Below the pieces are notes generated by a model. That model was not told where the DNA came from. It did not search any database and saw nothing but the letters and a program-made list of their open reading frames with translations. A program made the translations under genes and the position numbers. Shown here one piece after another: positions 18,882 through 28,151 of a stretch of DNA of 64,000 nt. Positions within the stretch are counted from its first letter, which is position 1; each line of letters begins with the position of its first letter. Location of the stretch: assembly GCF_024199005.1 (NCBI RefSeq), contig NZ_JANATA010000003.1:62001-126000 (forward strand), given 5' to 3'. Source of the DNA: Opacimonas viscosa. Lineage in GTDB: Bacteria > Pseudomonadota > Gammaproteobacteria > Enterobacterales > Alteromonadaceae.

Positions 18882-19127
18882 ATGCAAAAGCTTATCAATT
18901 TTTTTATGAAAAAACCATTAAACCGTGCACAAGTCTGTAATTATCTTGATAATTATTATGGTGACCAAGTTTGCATCACAAAAGATGCAGATAAAGCACA
19001 ATGATGGCATTGCAAAATACCGTCACTCAGCTGTTTACAAAGACCGGGTATCGAATATGAGATTGTCTATTTTTTCCTGGCTGAGTTACGGTATACTTTA
19101 CATCGATTAGAAAAACTACCCCCATAG
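18882..19127 (+). pseudogene. Possible degraded or split small gene between tal and yaaA
   Basis: An AGAAGG site precedes an ATG at 18882 that encodes 40 residues (MQKLINFFMKKPLNRAQVC to KDADKAQ) before a TGA at 19002-19004. The same frame then stays open to a TAG at 19125-19127 and ends in protein-like sequence (EYEIVYFFLAELRYTL, then HRLEKLPP). Between them, the frame starting with ATG at 19001 reads MMALQNTVTQLFTKTGYRI before stopping. Joining the pieces through two compensating frame changes gives a continuous small protein of about 80 residues. This could be a decayed gene, two sequencing errors, or a real 40-residue protein plus chance reading. The family is not recognised. Confidence 0.35.
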
Positions 19128-19142
19128 TGCAAAGAGGTTCTT

Positions 19143-19925
19143 ATGCTTGTTGTTGTATCTCCAGCAAAAAACTTAGACTACAAAACACCTGTAGCAACGT
19201 CAGAATATACCCAACCCCAGTTTATGCCAAAAACCCAAGAGTTGGTGGCGACTTGTAAAACACTCGCGCCAGCTGACCTTTCTAATTTAATGGGGATCAG
19301 TGATAAATTAGCGGTGTTGAACGCAGAACGCTTTTCGTCGTTTTCTCAACCATTTACACCACAGAATGCCCGCCAAGCAATGTATGCTTTTAATGGTGAT
19401 GTATATGCTGGGTTAGATGCTCATAGTATGACGTCAGAAGATGTTGCATTTGCTCAAGCTCATTTACGCATTTTGTCTGGATTGTATGGGGTGTTACAAC
19501 CGCTTGATTTAATGCAGCCCTACCGTTTAGAAATGGGGACCAAACTCGCTACTGAACGCGGCAAAAACTTATATGAGTTTTGGGGTGCTGATTTGACTGC
19601 AGCGTTAGATAAAGAATTGGCCGAGCAATCTCACCAAGTGCTAGTGAACCTTGCTTCCAATGAGTATTTTTCAGCAGTACAACCTAAACAGCTCCATGCT
19701 CAGGTTATAACGCCTATTTTTAAAGATGAAAAAAATGGCAAGGTTAAGATTATCAGTTTCTATGCTAAAAAAGCCCGAGGCTTGATGGCGCGCTATATCA
19801 TTGATAACAAAATCACGGATCCGGCAGAACTCAGTCAGTTTTCTGTTGCAGGATACCGATTTGCAGCAGAACAAAGTTCTACAACTGAATTAGTGTTTGT
19901 GAGATTAGAAAAAGATCGTCCTTAA
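19143..19925 (+). CDS. yaaA: Peroxide stress protein YaaA (DUF328/UPF0246)
   Basis: YaaA limits intracellular iron and oxidative damage in peroxide-stressed cells and binds DNA. The 260-residue protein opens with [16 protein letters not shown] and has [25 protein letters not shown] and the C-terminal [12 protein letters not shown], all hallmark segments of the family, at the usual length. An AGAGG site lies close upstream of the ATG. Its stop overlaps the stop of the opposing DUF4426 gene. Confidence 0.95.
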   Translation: MLVVVSPAKNLDYKTPVATSEYTQPQFMPKTQELVATCKTLAPADLSNLMGISDKLAVLNAERFSSFSQPFTPQNARQAMYAFNGDVYAGLDAHSMTSEDVAFAQAHLRILSGLYGVLQPLDLMQPYRLEMGTKLATERGKNLYEFWGADLTAALDKELAEQSHQVLVNLASNEYFSAVQPKQLHAQVITPIFKDEKNGKVKIISFYAKKARGLMARYIIDNKITDPAELSQFSVAGYRFAAEQSSTTELVFVRLEKDRP

Positions 19926-20341
19926 TCGACAAACATTTCCTGTTTGAACGTTAAGTTCTCTGTGGTGTTTCCTCTCCTAATGTCCACTGAAAACGTATAG
20001 TTCTCCATGTGACGAAAGGAGAGTGGCGCCAGATAATAAATGGCCTCACCATCGATAACTCTTTTGAAGTTTAACGGTTTGGTTGTGCCAATTAGATTTC
20101 GGGCGGTACCAGAAATATCAATGCGTTGCGCGACCTTGGTGGTTTTGTCTAACACTGAGATATTGACGAGCGCATTGTATTTACTGCGAATTAAACCGTT
20201 TGCTTTGGCAATTTCTGGGGTTAAAAACGTCGTTGGAAAAACAATATAATGGACTTCCCATTGTCCTAACTCCTTTTTTTGCTCGGCACTTGCTGTAGCG
20301 CTCACTAATAGCAAACTGACGATTAATAATAGAATTCTCAT
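19922..20341 (-). CDS. DUF4426 family periplasmic protein
   Basis: A 139-residue protein from the ATG at 20341, which has a GAGG site six bases upstream; a start seven codons earlier would precede a good signal peptide. Residues 1-19 ([18 protein letters not shown]) are an export signal. The mature protein, [20 protein letters not shown] and an immunoglobulin-like strand pattern ending in FKQEMFVD, matches DUF4426, which is found in gammaproteobacteria near proC/yggT and has no assigned function. It is the last gene of the yggS-proC-yggT-DUF4426 group. Confidence 0.8.
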   Translation of the reverse strand: MRILLLIVSLLLVSATASAEQKKELGQWEVHYIVFPTTFLTPEIAKANGLIRSKYNALVNISVLDKTTKVAQRIDISGTARNLIGTTKPLNFKRVIDGEAIYYLAPLSFRHMENYTFSVDIRRGNTTENLTFKQEMFVD

Positions 20342-20402
20342 ACCTGCCTCAATATTTCTCAATATGGATTATAGCGTTGCGCATATCGTTTGCGAACAAC
20401 GT

Positions 20403-20945
20403 CTACAGTGGACCTATAAAATCTTGGAGTAACAATTGTATGAATTGCAGAGCAATGATTGCAATTAATACTGATAAATCTAGGCCACCTAATGGCGGTA
20501 TTACTTTACGAATAGGTGCTAACAGCGGCTCTGTCAGTTGGGCTATCACTAGTTCAAAGGGGTTGCCACCTTGGGATACCCAGCTGAGAATGGCCCGTAG
20601 GATCAACATCCAAAAAACTAACGATAAGAACTGTTTGAGTAGTGTAATGCTCCCTATGATAAGGACGGCCAGTGGATTAAACGGACCATTTGAGAATAGG
20701 GTGGAAATGATAGCAATTTTAGCGATGGCAACGACCAAGGCCAATATCAATGTGGCCGTATCGAGTTTGCCTAGTGCAGGGATAACACGACGCAATGGAG
20801 CCACCACGGGTTGGGTCGCTTTTACAACAAACTGTGAAAAAGGATTGTAAAAATCAGCTCTGACATATTGTAACCAGAGACGCAGAAGCACGACCATGAG
20901 GTAGAGGTTAAATAGTGTGTCGATTAAAAAATAAGAAGAACTCAT
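20403..20945 (-). CDS. yggT: YggT family integral membrane protein
   Basis: A 180-residue protein with two copies of the YGGT repeat: the first around VVLRLWLQYVRADFYNPFSQF and VAPLRRVIPALG, the second around LRAILSWVSQGGNPFE and LAPIRKVIPPLGGLDLS. Four hydrophobic segments predict a tetraspan inner-membrane protein. The family has been linked to osmotic-stress tolerance and to cell-shape/division-associated functions, but the mechanism is not settled. It follows proC by 20 bases, the standard yggS-proC-yggT arrangement. Confidence 0.92.
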   Translation of the reverse strand: MSSSYFLIDTLFNLYLMVVLLRLWLQYVRADFYNPFSQFVVKATQPVVAPLRRVIPALGKLDTATLILALVVAIAKIAIISTLFSNGPFNPLAVLIIGSITLLKQFLSLVFWMLILRAILSWVSQGGNPFELVIAQLTEPLLAPIRKVIPPLGGLDLSVLIAIIALQFIQLLLQDFIGPL

Positions 20946-20965
20946 AAAATCCCTAAAAGTAAAAA

Positions 20966-21823
20966 TTAAATATTCGCTTGCATTTCGCGGGCACGGTCTA
21001 CGGCCGCTTGCATGGCATCAGCTATAATATCGGCTAGATTGGCTGTATGAAAACTGGCAATCGCTGCAGCTGTGGTACCGCCTTTAGATGTCACGTTAGA
21101 TCTAAGTGTAGCAAAGTCTGTGTCAGGGTTCTCTAATAACATTTTACCCGCACCAGCGAGTGCTTGCGCTACGAGTAATTTAGCATCTTGTTCTGTCAGA
21201 CCTAACTCTTGGGTTTTTGTTTGCATCGCTTCAGCAAACATAAACAGATAAGCCGGAGAGGAGCCTGCCGCCGCGATGACAGTATTGATGTCATCTTCAT
21301 GGGTAACCCAAAGTGTTTCACCGACCTGTTTTAGGCAATATTCTGCACAAATGCGTAAGTCGGTAGAGGTATTATTTTGCGCATATAAACCGGTCATCCC
21401 CATACCGATTGCTGAGGGAGTATTCGGCATAGTACGAACGACTTGCACTGGCGCATCTAACATTTCTTGAATACGCGCAACACTAACCCCAGCGGCGATA
21501 GAAATATAAGATTTATCTTGTTTGCTCTCTGGTAAAGCCGCACACATATCAGCCAATATTTGTGGTTTAACCGCTAGTACAATGGTTTCCGCAAAATCTA
21601 AAGCCGCAGCATTATCTGTTGCCGTCATAATCCCTAAATCATTCGCCAAAACGTCTAATTTTTCTTGTGAGGGGTTCGTTGCCATTAACATATTGGCAGG
21701 ATAACCTGCTTTCACCATGCCACGAATAATGGCAGACGTCATATTACCAGCACCAATAAAAGCGATGTTCTCATGGGTAAATTGCGTACTGTGCGGTGTT
21801 GTTCCTGCGCTTACTTGTGACAT
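20966..21823 (-). CDS. proC: Pyrroline-5-carboxylate reductase
   Basis: Catalyses the last step of proline synthesis, NAD(P)H reduction of pyrroline-5-carboxylate. The 285-residue protein has an N-terminal Rossmann motif ENIAFIGAGNMTSAIIRGM, VLAVKPQ, VRTMPNTPSAIGMG, and the C-terminal signature LLVAQALAGAGKML with SNVTSKGGTTAAAI. It carries about 16 residues before the Rossmann strand, slightly more than E. coli ProC. It lies between yggS (116-base gap) and yggT. Confidence 0.95.
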   Translation of the reverse strand: MSQVSAGTTPHSTQFTHENIAFIGAGNMTSAIIRGMVKAGYPANMLMATNPSQEKLDVLANDLGIMTATDNAAALDFAETIVLAVKPQILADMCAALPESKQDKSYISIAAGVSVARIQEMLDAPVQVVRTMPNTPSAIGMGMTGLYAQNNTSTDLRICAEYCLKQVGETLWVTHEDDINTVIAAAGSSPAYLFMFAEAMQTKTQELGLTEQDAKLLVAQALAGAGKMLLENPDTDFATLRSNVTSKGGTTAAAIASFHTANLADIIADAMQAAVDRAREMQANI

Positions 21824-21939
21824 GGTATAACCTATTTTGTTGCAGCAAAACTCCCCAAGATGGGCTCATTGAGAGCTTGAGCTAATTCTAAACGTGATAA
21901 TAAGCGAAGGAATAGCGGATTTCCATCTATTTCCTTGCG

Positions 21940-22626
21940 CTACCTCGCTCCAAAAATACCAGTTCCGACCCTTACCATAGTAGAGCCTGATGCAACCGCT
22001 AGTTCTAAATCACTACTCATTCCCATAGATAAAGTGTCAACGCTAGGATAGTGAGTTTGTAAGTCTGTGAACATATCATGCAGAGCTGCAAAGGTCGCGG
22101 CTAACTCAGGTTCAGATTGGCTCGCCTTGGGGATGGCCATCAGTCCTCGCAGGTTTAGATTGGGCAATTCTGCAATAATTTGGGCCGCGCTACTGACTTC
22201 TTCAGGAGCAAAACCTGATTTGGTCTCTTCCATGTTGATGTTCACTTGGATACACACATTTAACGCTGGTAAAGCTTCTGGGCGTTGAGCGCTGAGACGT
22301 TTTGCTATTTTTAACCGGTCAATGCTGTGACACCAAGAAAAATTTTTTGCAACGAAAGCACTCTTATTTGACTGAATTGGGCCGATAAAATGCCATACAA
22401 GATCAGATAAGTGGGCCAATTCTTCTGTTTTCGCCACACCCTCTTGGACATAGTTTTCACCGAAGTGGCGTTGCCCCGCTGTATACGCAAGCATGATATC
22501 TGATACCGGTTTTGTTTTAGAAACAGCTAATAATTGTATATCACTAGCTGGTCTTTGAGCTAGTTCTGCAGCTTTTGCAATGGCTGACAAAGTGGCTTGT
22601 AAACGCTCTGCTATAGTATTTGGCAT
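21940..22626 (-). CDS. yggS: PLP homeostasis protein (YggS/PLPBP family)
   Basis: A 228-residue PLP-binding protein of the alanine-racemase N-terminal fold. LLAVSKTKP holds the PLP lysine, HFGENYVQEG and WHFIGPIQSNKS follow, and LSMGMSSDLELAVASGSTMVRVGTGIFG is the phosphate-binding C-terminal segment (shown here in parts: SMGMSSDLELA, VRVGTGIFG). The family buffers and delivers vitamin B6 and has no known catalytic turnover. Transcribed away from pilT, sharing a 34-base gap that must hold both start regions. Confidence 0.94.
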   Translation of the reverse strand: MPNTIAERLQATLSAIAKAAELAQRPASDIQLLAVSKTKPVSDIMLAYTAGQRHFGENYVQEGVAKTEELAHLSDLVWHFIGPIQSNKSAFVAKNFSWCHSIDRLKIAKRLSAQRPEALPALNVCIQVNINMEETKSGFAPEEVSSAAQIIAELPNLNLRGLMAIPKASQSEPELAATFAALHDMFTDLQTHYPSVDTLSMGMSSDLELAVASGSTMVRVGTGIFGAR

Positions 22627-22660
22627 GGCTCAATTTTTCTGTAAGTTAAAAGGGTAAAAA

Positions 22661-23704
22661 ATGGATATTACCGAATTATTAGCGTTTAGTGTAACGAATA
22701 ACGCATCTGATTTACACTTATCTTCAGGCTTACCGCCGATGATTCGAGTGGACGGTGAAATGCGTCGACTGAATGTACCTGAATTAGACGATAAAGCCGT
22801 CCAAGCACTCATTTATGAAATCATGAATGACATGCAACGCAAAGAATACGAAGAAAACCTTGAAGTCGATTTTTCTTTTGAAATAAAAGATTTATCGCGC
22901 TTTAGGGTCAATGCATTTATGCAAAATCGTGGCCCTGCAGCGGTATTGAGAACCATTCCAAGCAAAGTACTGACTTTGGATGAGTTAGGTGCCCCCGCTA
23001 TTTTTAAAGATATTATCAACCAACCCACCGGTATCGTCTTGATTACTGGTGCAACGGGATCTGGTAAATCCACGACGCTTGCCGCCATGATTGATCACAT
23101 CAATACACACAAACGTGAGCATATACTGACGATTGAAGATCCGATTGAATTTGTCCATCAAAATAAACTGTGTTTAATGAATCAGCGCGAAGTGCATCGT
23201 GATACAAAGAGCTTCTCTGCTGCACTGCGGTCGGCACTGAGAGAAGATCCTGATGTGATTTTAGTGGGCGAGTTACGCGATTTAGAAACCATCCGTTTAG
23301 CGATATCAGCTGCTGAAACTGGGCATTTAGTATTTGGTACGTTGCATACAAACTCAGCACCTAAAACGATTGATAGAATTATTGATGTGTTCCCTGCGGA
23401 AGAAAAATCAATGGTGCGGTCAATGTTATCCGAAAGCCTACGGGCGGTAATTTCGCAAAACCTGTTAAAGAAAGTTGGTGGTGGTCGTGTAGCAGCACAT
23501 GAGATTATGGTAGGTGTACCCGCTATCAGAAACTTGATTAGAGAAGACAAAGTGCCGCAGATGTACTCGGTGATTCAGACTGGACAAAACTACGGTATGC
23601 AAACCATGGAGCAGTGCTTACAACGCTTAGTCGCCCAGGGCCTAGTGTCTCAACAGGATGCAGATATGTTATCTCCTGATAAGAAAAATGCCGTTAATTT
23701 TTAA
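22661..23704 (+). CDS. pilT: Type IV pilus retraction ATPase PilT
   Basis: Hexameric ATPase that powers pilus retraction and twitching at the inner-membrane base of the pilus. The 347-residue protein has the N-terminal NASDLHLSSGLPPMIRVDG, Walker A GATGSGKST (about 130-138), Asp box and Walker B EDPDVILVGELRDLETIR, the His box GHLVFGTLHTNSA, and the retraction-specific C-terminal AIRNLIREDK (AIRNLIRE motif). Length equals typical PilT. pilU begins 33 bases downstream. Confidence 0.97.
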   Translation: MDITELLAFSVTNNASDLHLSSGLPPMIRVDGEMRRLNVPELDDKAVQALIYEIMNDMQRKEYEENLEVDFSFEIKDLSRFRVNAFMQNRGPAAVLRTIPSKVLTLDELGAPAIFKDIINQPTGIVLITGATGSGKSTTLAAMIDHINTHKREHILTIEDPIEFVHQNKLCLMNQREVHRDTKSFSAALRSALREDPDVILVGELRDLETIRLAISAAETGHLVFGTLHTNSAPKTIDRIIDVFPAEEKSMVRSMLSESLRAVISQNLLKKVGGGRVAAHEIMVGVPAIRNLIREDKVPQMYSVIQTGQNYGMQTMEQCLQRLVAQGLVSQQDADMLSPDKKNAVNF

Positions 23705-23737
23705 GTCACAATGACCCTATTATAAAAAGGTGATGCT

Positions 23738-24850
23738 ATGTCTCTTCATCAATATCTTGCCAATATGGTGGCCCAGAATGCCTCAGATTTATTTGTCACA
23801 GTCGGGCGTCCTGTCAGTGCTAAAATTAATGGCAAAATGCAAGCTGTGGACACTCATTCGCTGAATGCTGAAAATGCTTTAGCGTTAGTATACGAAGCGA
23901 TGACGACTGAAAACCAAGCAAAGTTTAACACTGAAAAAGAGTGTAACTTTGCGATTGCGCTAGAAAATGTAGGGCGGTTTCGTTGTTCTGCCTTTTGGCA
24001 ACGTGATATGCCTGGCATGGTCGTTCGTCGTATTGTTACAGAAATTCCCCAAGCTGACGATTTGGGTCTACCAGAAGTATTAAAAAATATCATCATGGCG
24101 AAACGCGGCCTTGTGCTATTTGTCGGTGGTACAGGGACGGGTAAGTCGACCTCTCTAGCTGCTTTGATCGGTCATCGAAACCGTCATTCTTCAGGGCATA
24201 TTTTAACTATCGAAGATCCGATTGAGTTTGTCCATGAGCATGATGCTTGTGTGGTGACACAACGAGAAGTCGGGATTGATACACATTCTTTTGATGATGC
24301 ATTAAAAAGCTCACTCAGGCAGGCACCTGATGTAATATTGATTGGTGAAATCCGATCTATGGAGACGATGGAATATGCCATGTCTTTTGCCGATACCGGG
24401 CATTTATGCGTGGCGACCTTACATGCGAATAATGCTAATCAAGCTATTGAACGTATCATGCATTTAGCACCCAAAGATATGCATGATAAGTTACGTTATG
24501 ACCTGAGCTTAAACATCCGAGCGATTGTCGCCCAGCAATTGGTACCAACGGTTGATGGGAAAGGTCGTGTTGCGGCGATTGAAGTACTTCTGAACTCGCC
24601 GTTGATCAGCGATTTAATTCAGCGCAATGAGATGTCTGGTTTAAAAGATGCGATGGGCAAAGGTAAAGAAATGGGTATGCAGACCTTTGATATGGCTTTA
24701 TTGGAACTTTATAAAGCCGGTAAGGTCTCTTTAGAACAGGCTTTACACCATGCTGACTCACCCAACGATTTGCGTTTAATGATTAAGTTAGAGCAAAATG
24801 ATGGCAGTCGTTTAGGGTCATTGTCGAATGTATCGATTGATATGGACTAA
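23738..24850 (+). CDS. pilU: PilT-dependent retraction ATPase PilU
   Basis: A 370-residue paralogue of PilT that assists force generation during retraction. It has Walker A GGTGTGKST, TIEDPIEFVHEHDACVVTQREVG, Walker B APDVILIGEIRSMETMEYA and His box GHLCVATLHANNANQ, followed by the longer C-terminus typical of PilU (LRLMIKLEQND). An AAAAGGTG site precedes the ATG. Forms the pilTU pair. Confidence 0.96.
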   Translation: MSLHQYLANMVAQNASDLFVTVGRPVSAKINGKMQAVDTHSLNAENALALVYEAMTTENQAKFNTEKECNFAIALENVGRFRCSAFWQRDMPGMVVRRIVTEIPQADDLGLPEVLKNIIMAKRGLVLFVGGTGTGKSTSLAALIGHRNRHSSGHILTIEDPIEFVHEHDACVVTQREVGIDTHSFDDALKSSLRQAPDVILIGEIRSMETMEYAMSFADTGHLCVATLHANNANQAIERIMHLAPKDMHDKLRYDLSLNIRAIVAQQLVPTVDGKGRVAAIEVLLNSPLISDLIQRNEMSGLKDAMGKGKEMGMQTFDMALLELYKAGKVSLEQALHHADSPNDLRLMIKLEQNDGSRLGSLSNVSIDMD

Positions 24851-24892
24851 GCCCAAGACATTTATTTTAGCTGCATTGCTGACCAGGAACTT

Positions 24893-25210
24893 ATGCCAAA
24901 ATTATATACCGATCATCAGCTTTTCAAGGTTCACCAAGTCATGCATTGTCTTGAAGATGCTGGTATTCCTTGTGTCTTGAAAAATGAATTTGCCCAAGGT
25001 GCTGTAGGCGAATTGTCCGCCATAGATAATTTGCCAGAAGTGTGGTTGATAGATGAAGAATGGCGGCCTAAAGCACAGGCGTTAATTACGCAGTTGATGG
25101 CTGCACCTCTAGAAACGGAGGATGCACATAATGATTGGATATGTCAGGTATGTACTGCTGAAAACGAAGCACAATTTGGTGTGTGTTGGCAATGTCAGAG
25201 TTCTTGTTAG
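24893..25210 (+). CDS. DUF2007 protein with RanBP2-type zinc finger
   Basis: A 105-residue two-part protein. Residues 1-70 ([31 protein letters not shown], cited in part: [19 protein letters not shown]) match the DUF2007 'putative signal-transducing' domain, related to PII/ACT-like folds. Residues 80-105 read [20 protein letters not shown], a clean RanBP2-type zinc finger (W-x-C-x2-C ... N ... C-x2-C). The function is unknown. It sits 42 bases after pilU and its stop overlaps the opposing ruvX stop by 4 bases. Confidence 0.8.
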   Translation: MPKLYTDHQLFKVHQVMHCLEDAGIPCVLKNEFAQGAVGELSAIDNLPEVWLIDEEWRPKAQALITQLMAAPLETEDAHNDWICQVCTAENEAQFGVCWQCQSSC

Positions 25211-25623
25211 TCGTTTTGGCTTGCTAACCAACCTTCAAAGATCACACAAGCTGACACTGAATCTATCTTATCTTTCGTGAGCTTTTTAAATCCACCCAGT
25301 TCAAATAAGCGAGATTTGGCATCTGTTGTTGTTAAACGCTCATCCACCTCAAACACTTCTTTATGACATTGAGCACTTAAGCGACGAGCAAATTTACGCG
25401 CTCTTAATGTCATCTCTTGTTCAGTACCATCCATGTTATAAGGGATCCCTACAAGTAGCTTGGCTGGCTCCCATTCTCGGCATAACTGAATAAATATTTG
25501 CCAATCCGCTTTACCGTCATTTGCTTTAATCGCCGCTAACGGTTGAGCCGTGTTAGTAATCGTTTGCCCAACGGCAACGCCGATACTTTTGGTGCCAAAA
25601 TCAAATGCTAAGTAAGTACTCAT
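25207..25623 (-). CDS. ruvX: Putative Holliday junction resolvase YqgF/RuvX
   Basis: A 138-residue RNase H-fold protein with the N-terminal catalytic motif [16 protein letters not shown], the central [13 protein letters not shown] and EVDERLTT, and the C-terminal [13 protein letters not shown] with the conserved Asp. Family members act in 16S rRNA 5' maturation and have been called Holliday junction resolvases. It follows algH by 27 bases in the rsmE-gshB-algH-ruvX operon, the normal gammaproteobacterial order. Confidence 0.94.
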   Translation of the reverse strand: MSTYLAFDFGTKSIGVAVGQTITNTAQPLAAIKANDGKADWQIFIQLCREWEPAKLLVGIPYNMDGTEQEMTLRARKFARRLSAQCHKEVFEVDERLTTTDAKSRLFELGGFKKLTKDKIDSVSACVIFEGWLASQND

Positions 25624-25650
25624 TAATCTAGTGGTCCTTTATAATTAGAG

Positions 25651-26205
25651 TTAAGCATGACCTGATGAGGATGTTAGTTGCCAAGGCTCTATACCCAATG
25701 CTTGCACAGCAGCTTCCCAGCGACGATGTAAAGGCGTCCCAAACACCAGTTCACTTGATGCAGGGATAGTGAGCCAGGTGTTTTCCGCTAACTCTGCTTC
25801 AAGTTGTCCTTCTGTCCAACCGGCATATCCCAAAGCGACAATTTGTTGTGCGGGGCCAGCCTCATTGCCGATAACATTGAGAATATCTTTGGAAGTCGTG
25901 ATCATAAAGTCATCATTTAGTTGAATACTGCCTTCCCAGCCTAGTTGGGGTTTATGTAGAATAAAACCACGGTCTGGGTTAACAGGACCACCTTTGATTA
26001 AAATCTGTTTAGCTCTCTCGGGAATCACCTCAGCATCTGGCACCGCTTGATTGAGCATTTCTCCAAGCGTCATCTCAATCGGTGCATTAATCACAAGCCC
26101 CATTGCACCTTCTGCATTATGTTCACATAAATATATGACAGAGCGTTTAAAATTAGGATCTTGTAAATCAGGCATCGCTACCAATAAATGATTCTCAAAA
26201 TACAT
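25651..26205 (-). CDS. algH: YqgE/AlgH family protein
   Basis: A 184-residue protein with HLLVAMPDLQDPNFKRSVIYLCEHNAEGAMGLVIN (in part: MPDLQDPNFKRSVIYLCEHN) and GGPVNPDRGFILH, the defining segments of the AlgH/YqgE family. It was named for an effect on alginate regulation in Pseudomonas; the molecular function is unclear. Six bases separate it from gshB, indicating one transcript. Confidence 0.92.
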   Translation of the reverse strand: MYFENHLLVAMPDLQDPNFKRSVIYLCEHNAEGAMGLVINAPIEMTLGEMLNQAVPDAEVIPERAKQILIKGGPVNPDRGFILHKPQLGWEGSIQLNDDFMITTSKDILNVIGNEAGPAQQIVALGYAGWTEGQLEAELAENTWLTIPASSELVFGTPLHRRWEAAVQALGIEPWQLTSSSGHA

Positions 26206-26211
26206 AGTGTC

Positions 26212-27174
26212 TTAGGCTACCTTTGCTTCAATTGCGGCAAATAACTTGGCGCAGATATTAATTTCATACGCGGCTTCAATCTCTCTGACGCAGGTTGGCG
26301 ACGTAATATTTATTTCCGTGACACGGTCGCCGATAACGTCCAGTCCGACAAACAAAATACCATGCTCGATAAGAGTAGGAGCAATACTTTGAGCTAATAA
26401 ACGATCGGATTCAGTAATCGGTTGTGGACGGCCAACACCACCAGCGGCTAAATTCCCTCGAGTTTCGGTACCTTGGGGTAAACGCGCTAGACAATACGGC
26501 ATGACTTCACCATTGACGATTAAAATCCGTTTATCCCCATCTTTGATCGCTGGAAGGTAAGCTTGGAACATGGCTAAGCGAGCCCCGTTATTGGTCAAAA
26601 CTTCGCTAACTACCCCTAAATTGTTGGCATCTTCTTTGACACGAAAAATGGATGTCCCACCCATGCCATCGAGAGGTTTACAAATAATATCCCGATGTTG
26701 CGCATGGAATGCTTTTATTTGATGACTGTTTCTAGTCACCAACGTCGGTGGGATTAAATCTGGGAAGTATGAGGTAAATAATTTTTCGTTAAAATCACGC
26801 AGAGCTTGTGCTTTGTTAACCACCAAGAGCCCTTGCTTCTCTGCTAATTCAAAAATATGTGTCGCGTATATAAATTGATCATCTACCGGAGGGTCTTTGC
26901 GCATCAACAACACATCAAAGTCGGCCAGGTGATAATCGCTAGCTTCACCCAAGGTAAAGAAATCTTGAGCTTGATCTCGAACAGTGAGCGGGGCACTACT
27001 TACTCTGGGTTCACCATTATTGATATACAAGTCCTGCATTTCAGCATAGTAAACATCGTGGCCTCTGCGCTGCGCTTCTAAACACATGGCTATAGAAGTG
27101 TCCTTGTGCGGTTTACTTGTTGCGATGGGGTCCATGACTACGATAATTTTAAGTGGATTAGAGCGGATAGTCAT
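26212..27174 (-). CDS. gshB: Glutathione synthetase
   Basis: ATP-grasp ligase that adds glycine to gamma-glutamylcysteine, the second step of glutathione synthesis. The 320-residue protein has IIVVMDPIATSKPHKDTS at the N-terminus, LLMRKDPPVDDQFIYAT, the ATP-grasp CKPLDGMGGTSIF loop and FVGLDVIGDRVTEINITSPT with the metal-binding Glu and Asn. The ATG shares a TAATG junction with the rsmE stop, so the two genes are translationally close-coupled. Confidence 0.96.
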   Translation of the reverse strand: MTIRSNPLKIIVVMDPIATSKPHKDTSIAMCLEAQRRGHDVYYAEMQDLYINNGEPRVSSAPLTVRDQAQDFFTLGEASDYHLADFDVLLMRKDPPVDDQFIYATHIFELAEKQGLLVVNKAQALRDFNEKLFTSYFPDLIPPTLVTRNSHQIKAFHAQHRDIICKPLDGMGGTSIFRVKEDANNLGVVSEVLTNNGARLAMFQAYLPAIKDGDKRILIVNGEVMPYCLARLPQGTETRGNLAAGGVGRPQPITESDRLLAQSIAPTLIEHGILFVGLDVIGDRVTEINITSPTCVREIEAAYEINICAKLFAAIEAKVA

Positions 27175-27908
27175 TATAGTAAATCTCCATATTGTGCTTG
27201 TAATACAGCAATACTCGCTAAGGCTGCAGTTTCGGTGCGTAGGACGCGAGGACCAAATGTGACGGTTTGAAAGCCTAATTGTTCGGCGTTGTAAGTTTCG
27301 GTATCAGCAAGTCCACCTTCAGGACCGATTAATAAGCGCACACCATGTTGTTGGGTGATCGGCAGTTGCCCCATAGTTTGTTCAGCATGAGGATCCAAGG
27401 TTACACGAACTGCTTGCGTTGTCTGCCCTAACCATTTATTCAATTCGATAGGTGGGTGTAAAATGGGGAGTGTATTTCTGCCTGACTGCTCGCAAGCGGC
27501 AATAATGATTTTTAACCACTGTTGATGTTTTTTCTCCCAGCGTTCCGCCGTGATTTTCACGTTACAACGTTCGGTAATGAGTGGGGTGATTTCAGTCACT
27601 CCAAGCTCTGTCGCTTTTTGTAGAGCGACATCCATACGGTCGCCTTTGGCGATCCCTTGACCAAGATGAATAGGTAGAGGAGATTCGACACTTAAGCCGA
27701 TTTTACTATCGACAAAAACGGTTGCGGCCCTTTTGTTGACTAAACTCAATATACCTGAATAATCGTTCCCATCGCCATTAAATAGAACCACTGGGTTATC
27801 GATTTTCATCCTTAAAACATTATGAATGTAATGCGCCGTTTCAAGAGGTAAAACACAATCTTCATCCACTGCTATAGGCGTATCTACATAAATTCTAGGT
27901 ACTCGCAT
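27174..27908 (-). CDS. rsmE: 16S rRNA m3U1498 methyltransferase
   Basis: A 244-residue SPOUT-class methyltransferase. The N-terminal PUA-like part has ETAHYIHNVLRMK; the SPOUT domain has GIAKGDRMDVALQKATELGV, LLIGPEGGLAD and the knotted SAM-binding FGPRVLRTETAALASI. It modifies U1498 of 16S rRNA. First gene of the rsmE-gshB-algH-ruvX operon. Confidence 0.95.
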   Translation of the reverse strand: MRVPRIYVDTPIAVDEDCVLPLETAHYIHNVLRMKIDNPVVLFNGDGNDYSGILSLVNKRAATVFVDSKIGLSVESPLPIHLGQGIAKGDRMDVALQKATELGVTEITPLITERCNVKITAERWEKKHQQWLKIIIAACEQSGRNTLPILHPPIELNKWLGQTTQAVRVTLDPHAEQTMGQLPITQQHGVRLLIGPEGGLADTETYNAEQLGFQTVTFGPRVLRTETAALASIAVLQAQYGDLL

Positions 27909-27989
27909 TGCCTACCCTATTGCTTACGCTATAAAAGCTGTGATGATAGCAAAATGTCAAAGTACTAGCAGGGCTTAATTGATAAAAAA

Positions 27990-28151
27990 TTAGTTTTTTT
28001 CGTGAAACCCCTTTGGTAGTAGGTTTTTTAAATTGACTTTTTGTGGAGTATCGGAGAATGTATGTTTGGTTCGCTTGGCTGTAGCATCACTGGTCAGAGA
28101 AAAAATCAATAAAGCAAAAACGGCAAAGCCAAGTGCTAATAGATAGAACAT
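27990..28151 (-). CDS. Small single-helix membrane protein (53 residues)
   Basis: Starts at the ATG at 28151 with an AAGGAA site five to six bases upstream. Residues 3-19 (YLLALGFAVFALLIFSL) form one membrane helix directly at the N-terminus, followed by a polar basic tail (AKRTKHTFSD) ending in LLPKGFHEKN. It looks like a genuine short gene: good ribosome-binding site and sensible hydrophobic pattern. It lies upstream of rsmE on the same strand (81-base gap). I do not recognise the family; a role as a membrane-anchored accessory protein is only a guess. Confidence 0.6.
   Translation of the reverse strand: MFYLLALGFAVFALLIFSLTSDATAKRTKHTFSDTPQKVNLKNLLPKGFHEKN

Noticed and set aside
19002-19004. 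Internal TGA read as selenocysteine in the split small frame
   Set aside because: No SECIS-like hairpin directly downstream and no selenoprotein-like context; frameshift or decay is simpler.
23182-23550. Long antisense frame opposite pilT
   Set aside because: Codon-complement shadow of a highly conserved gene; no ribosome-binding site or family resemblance.
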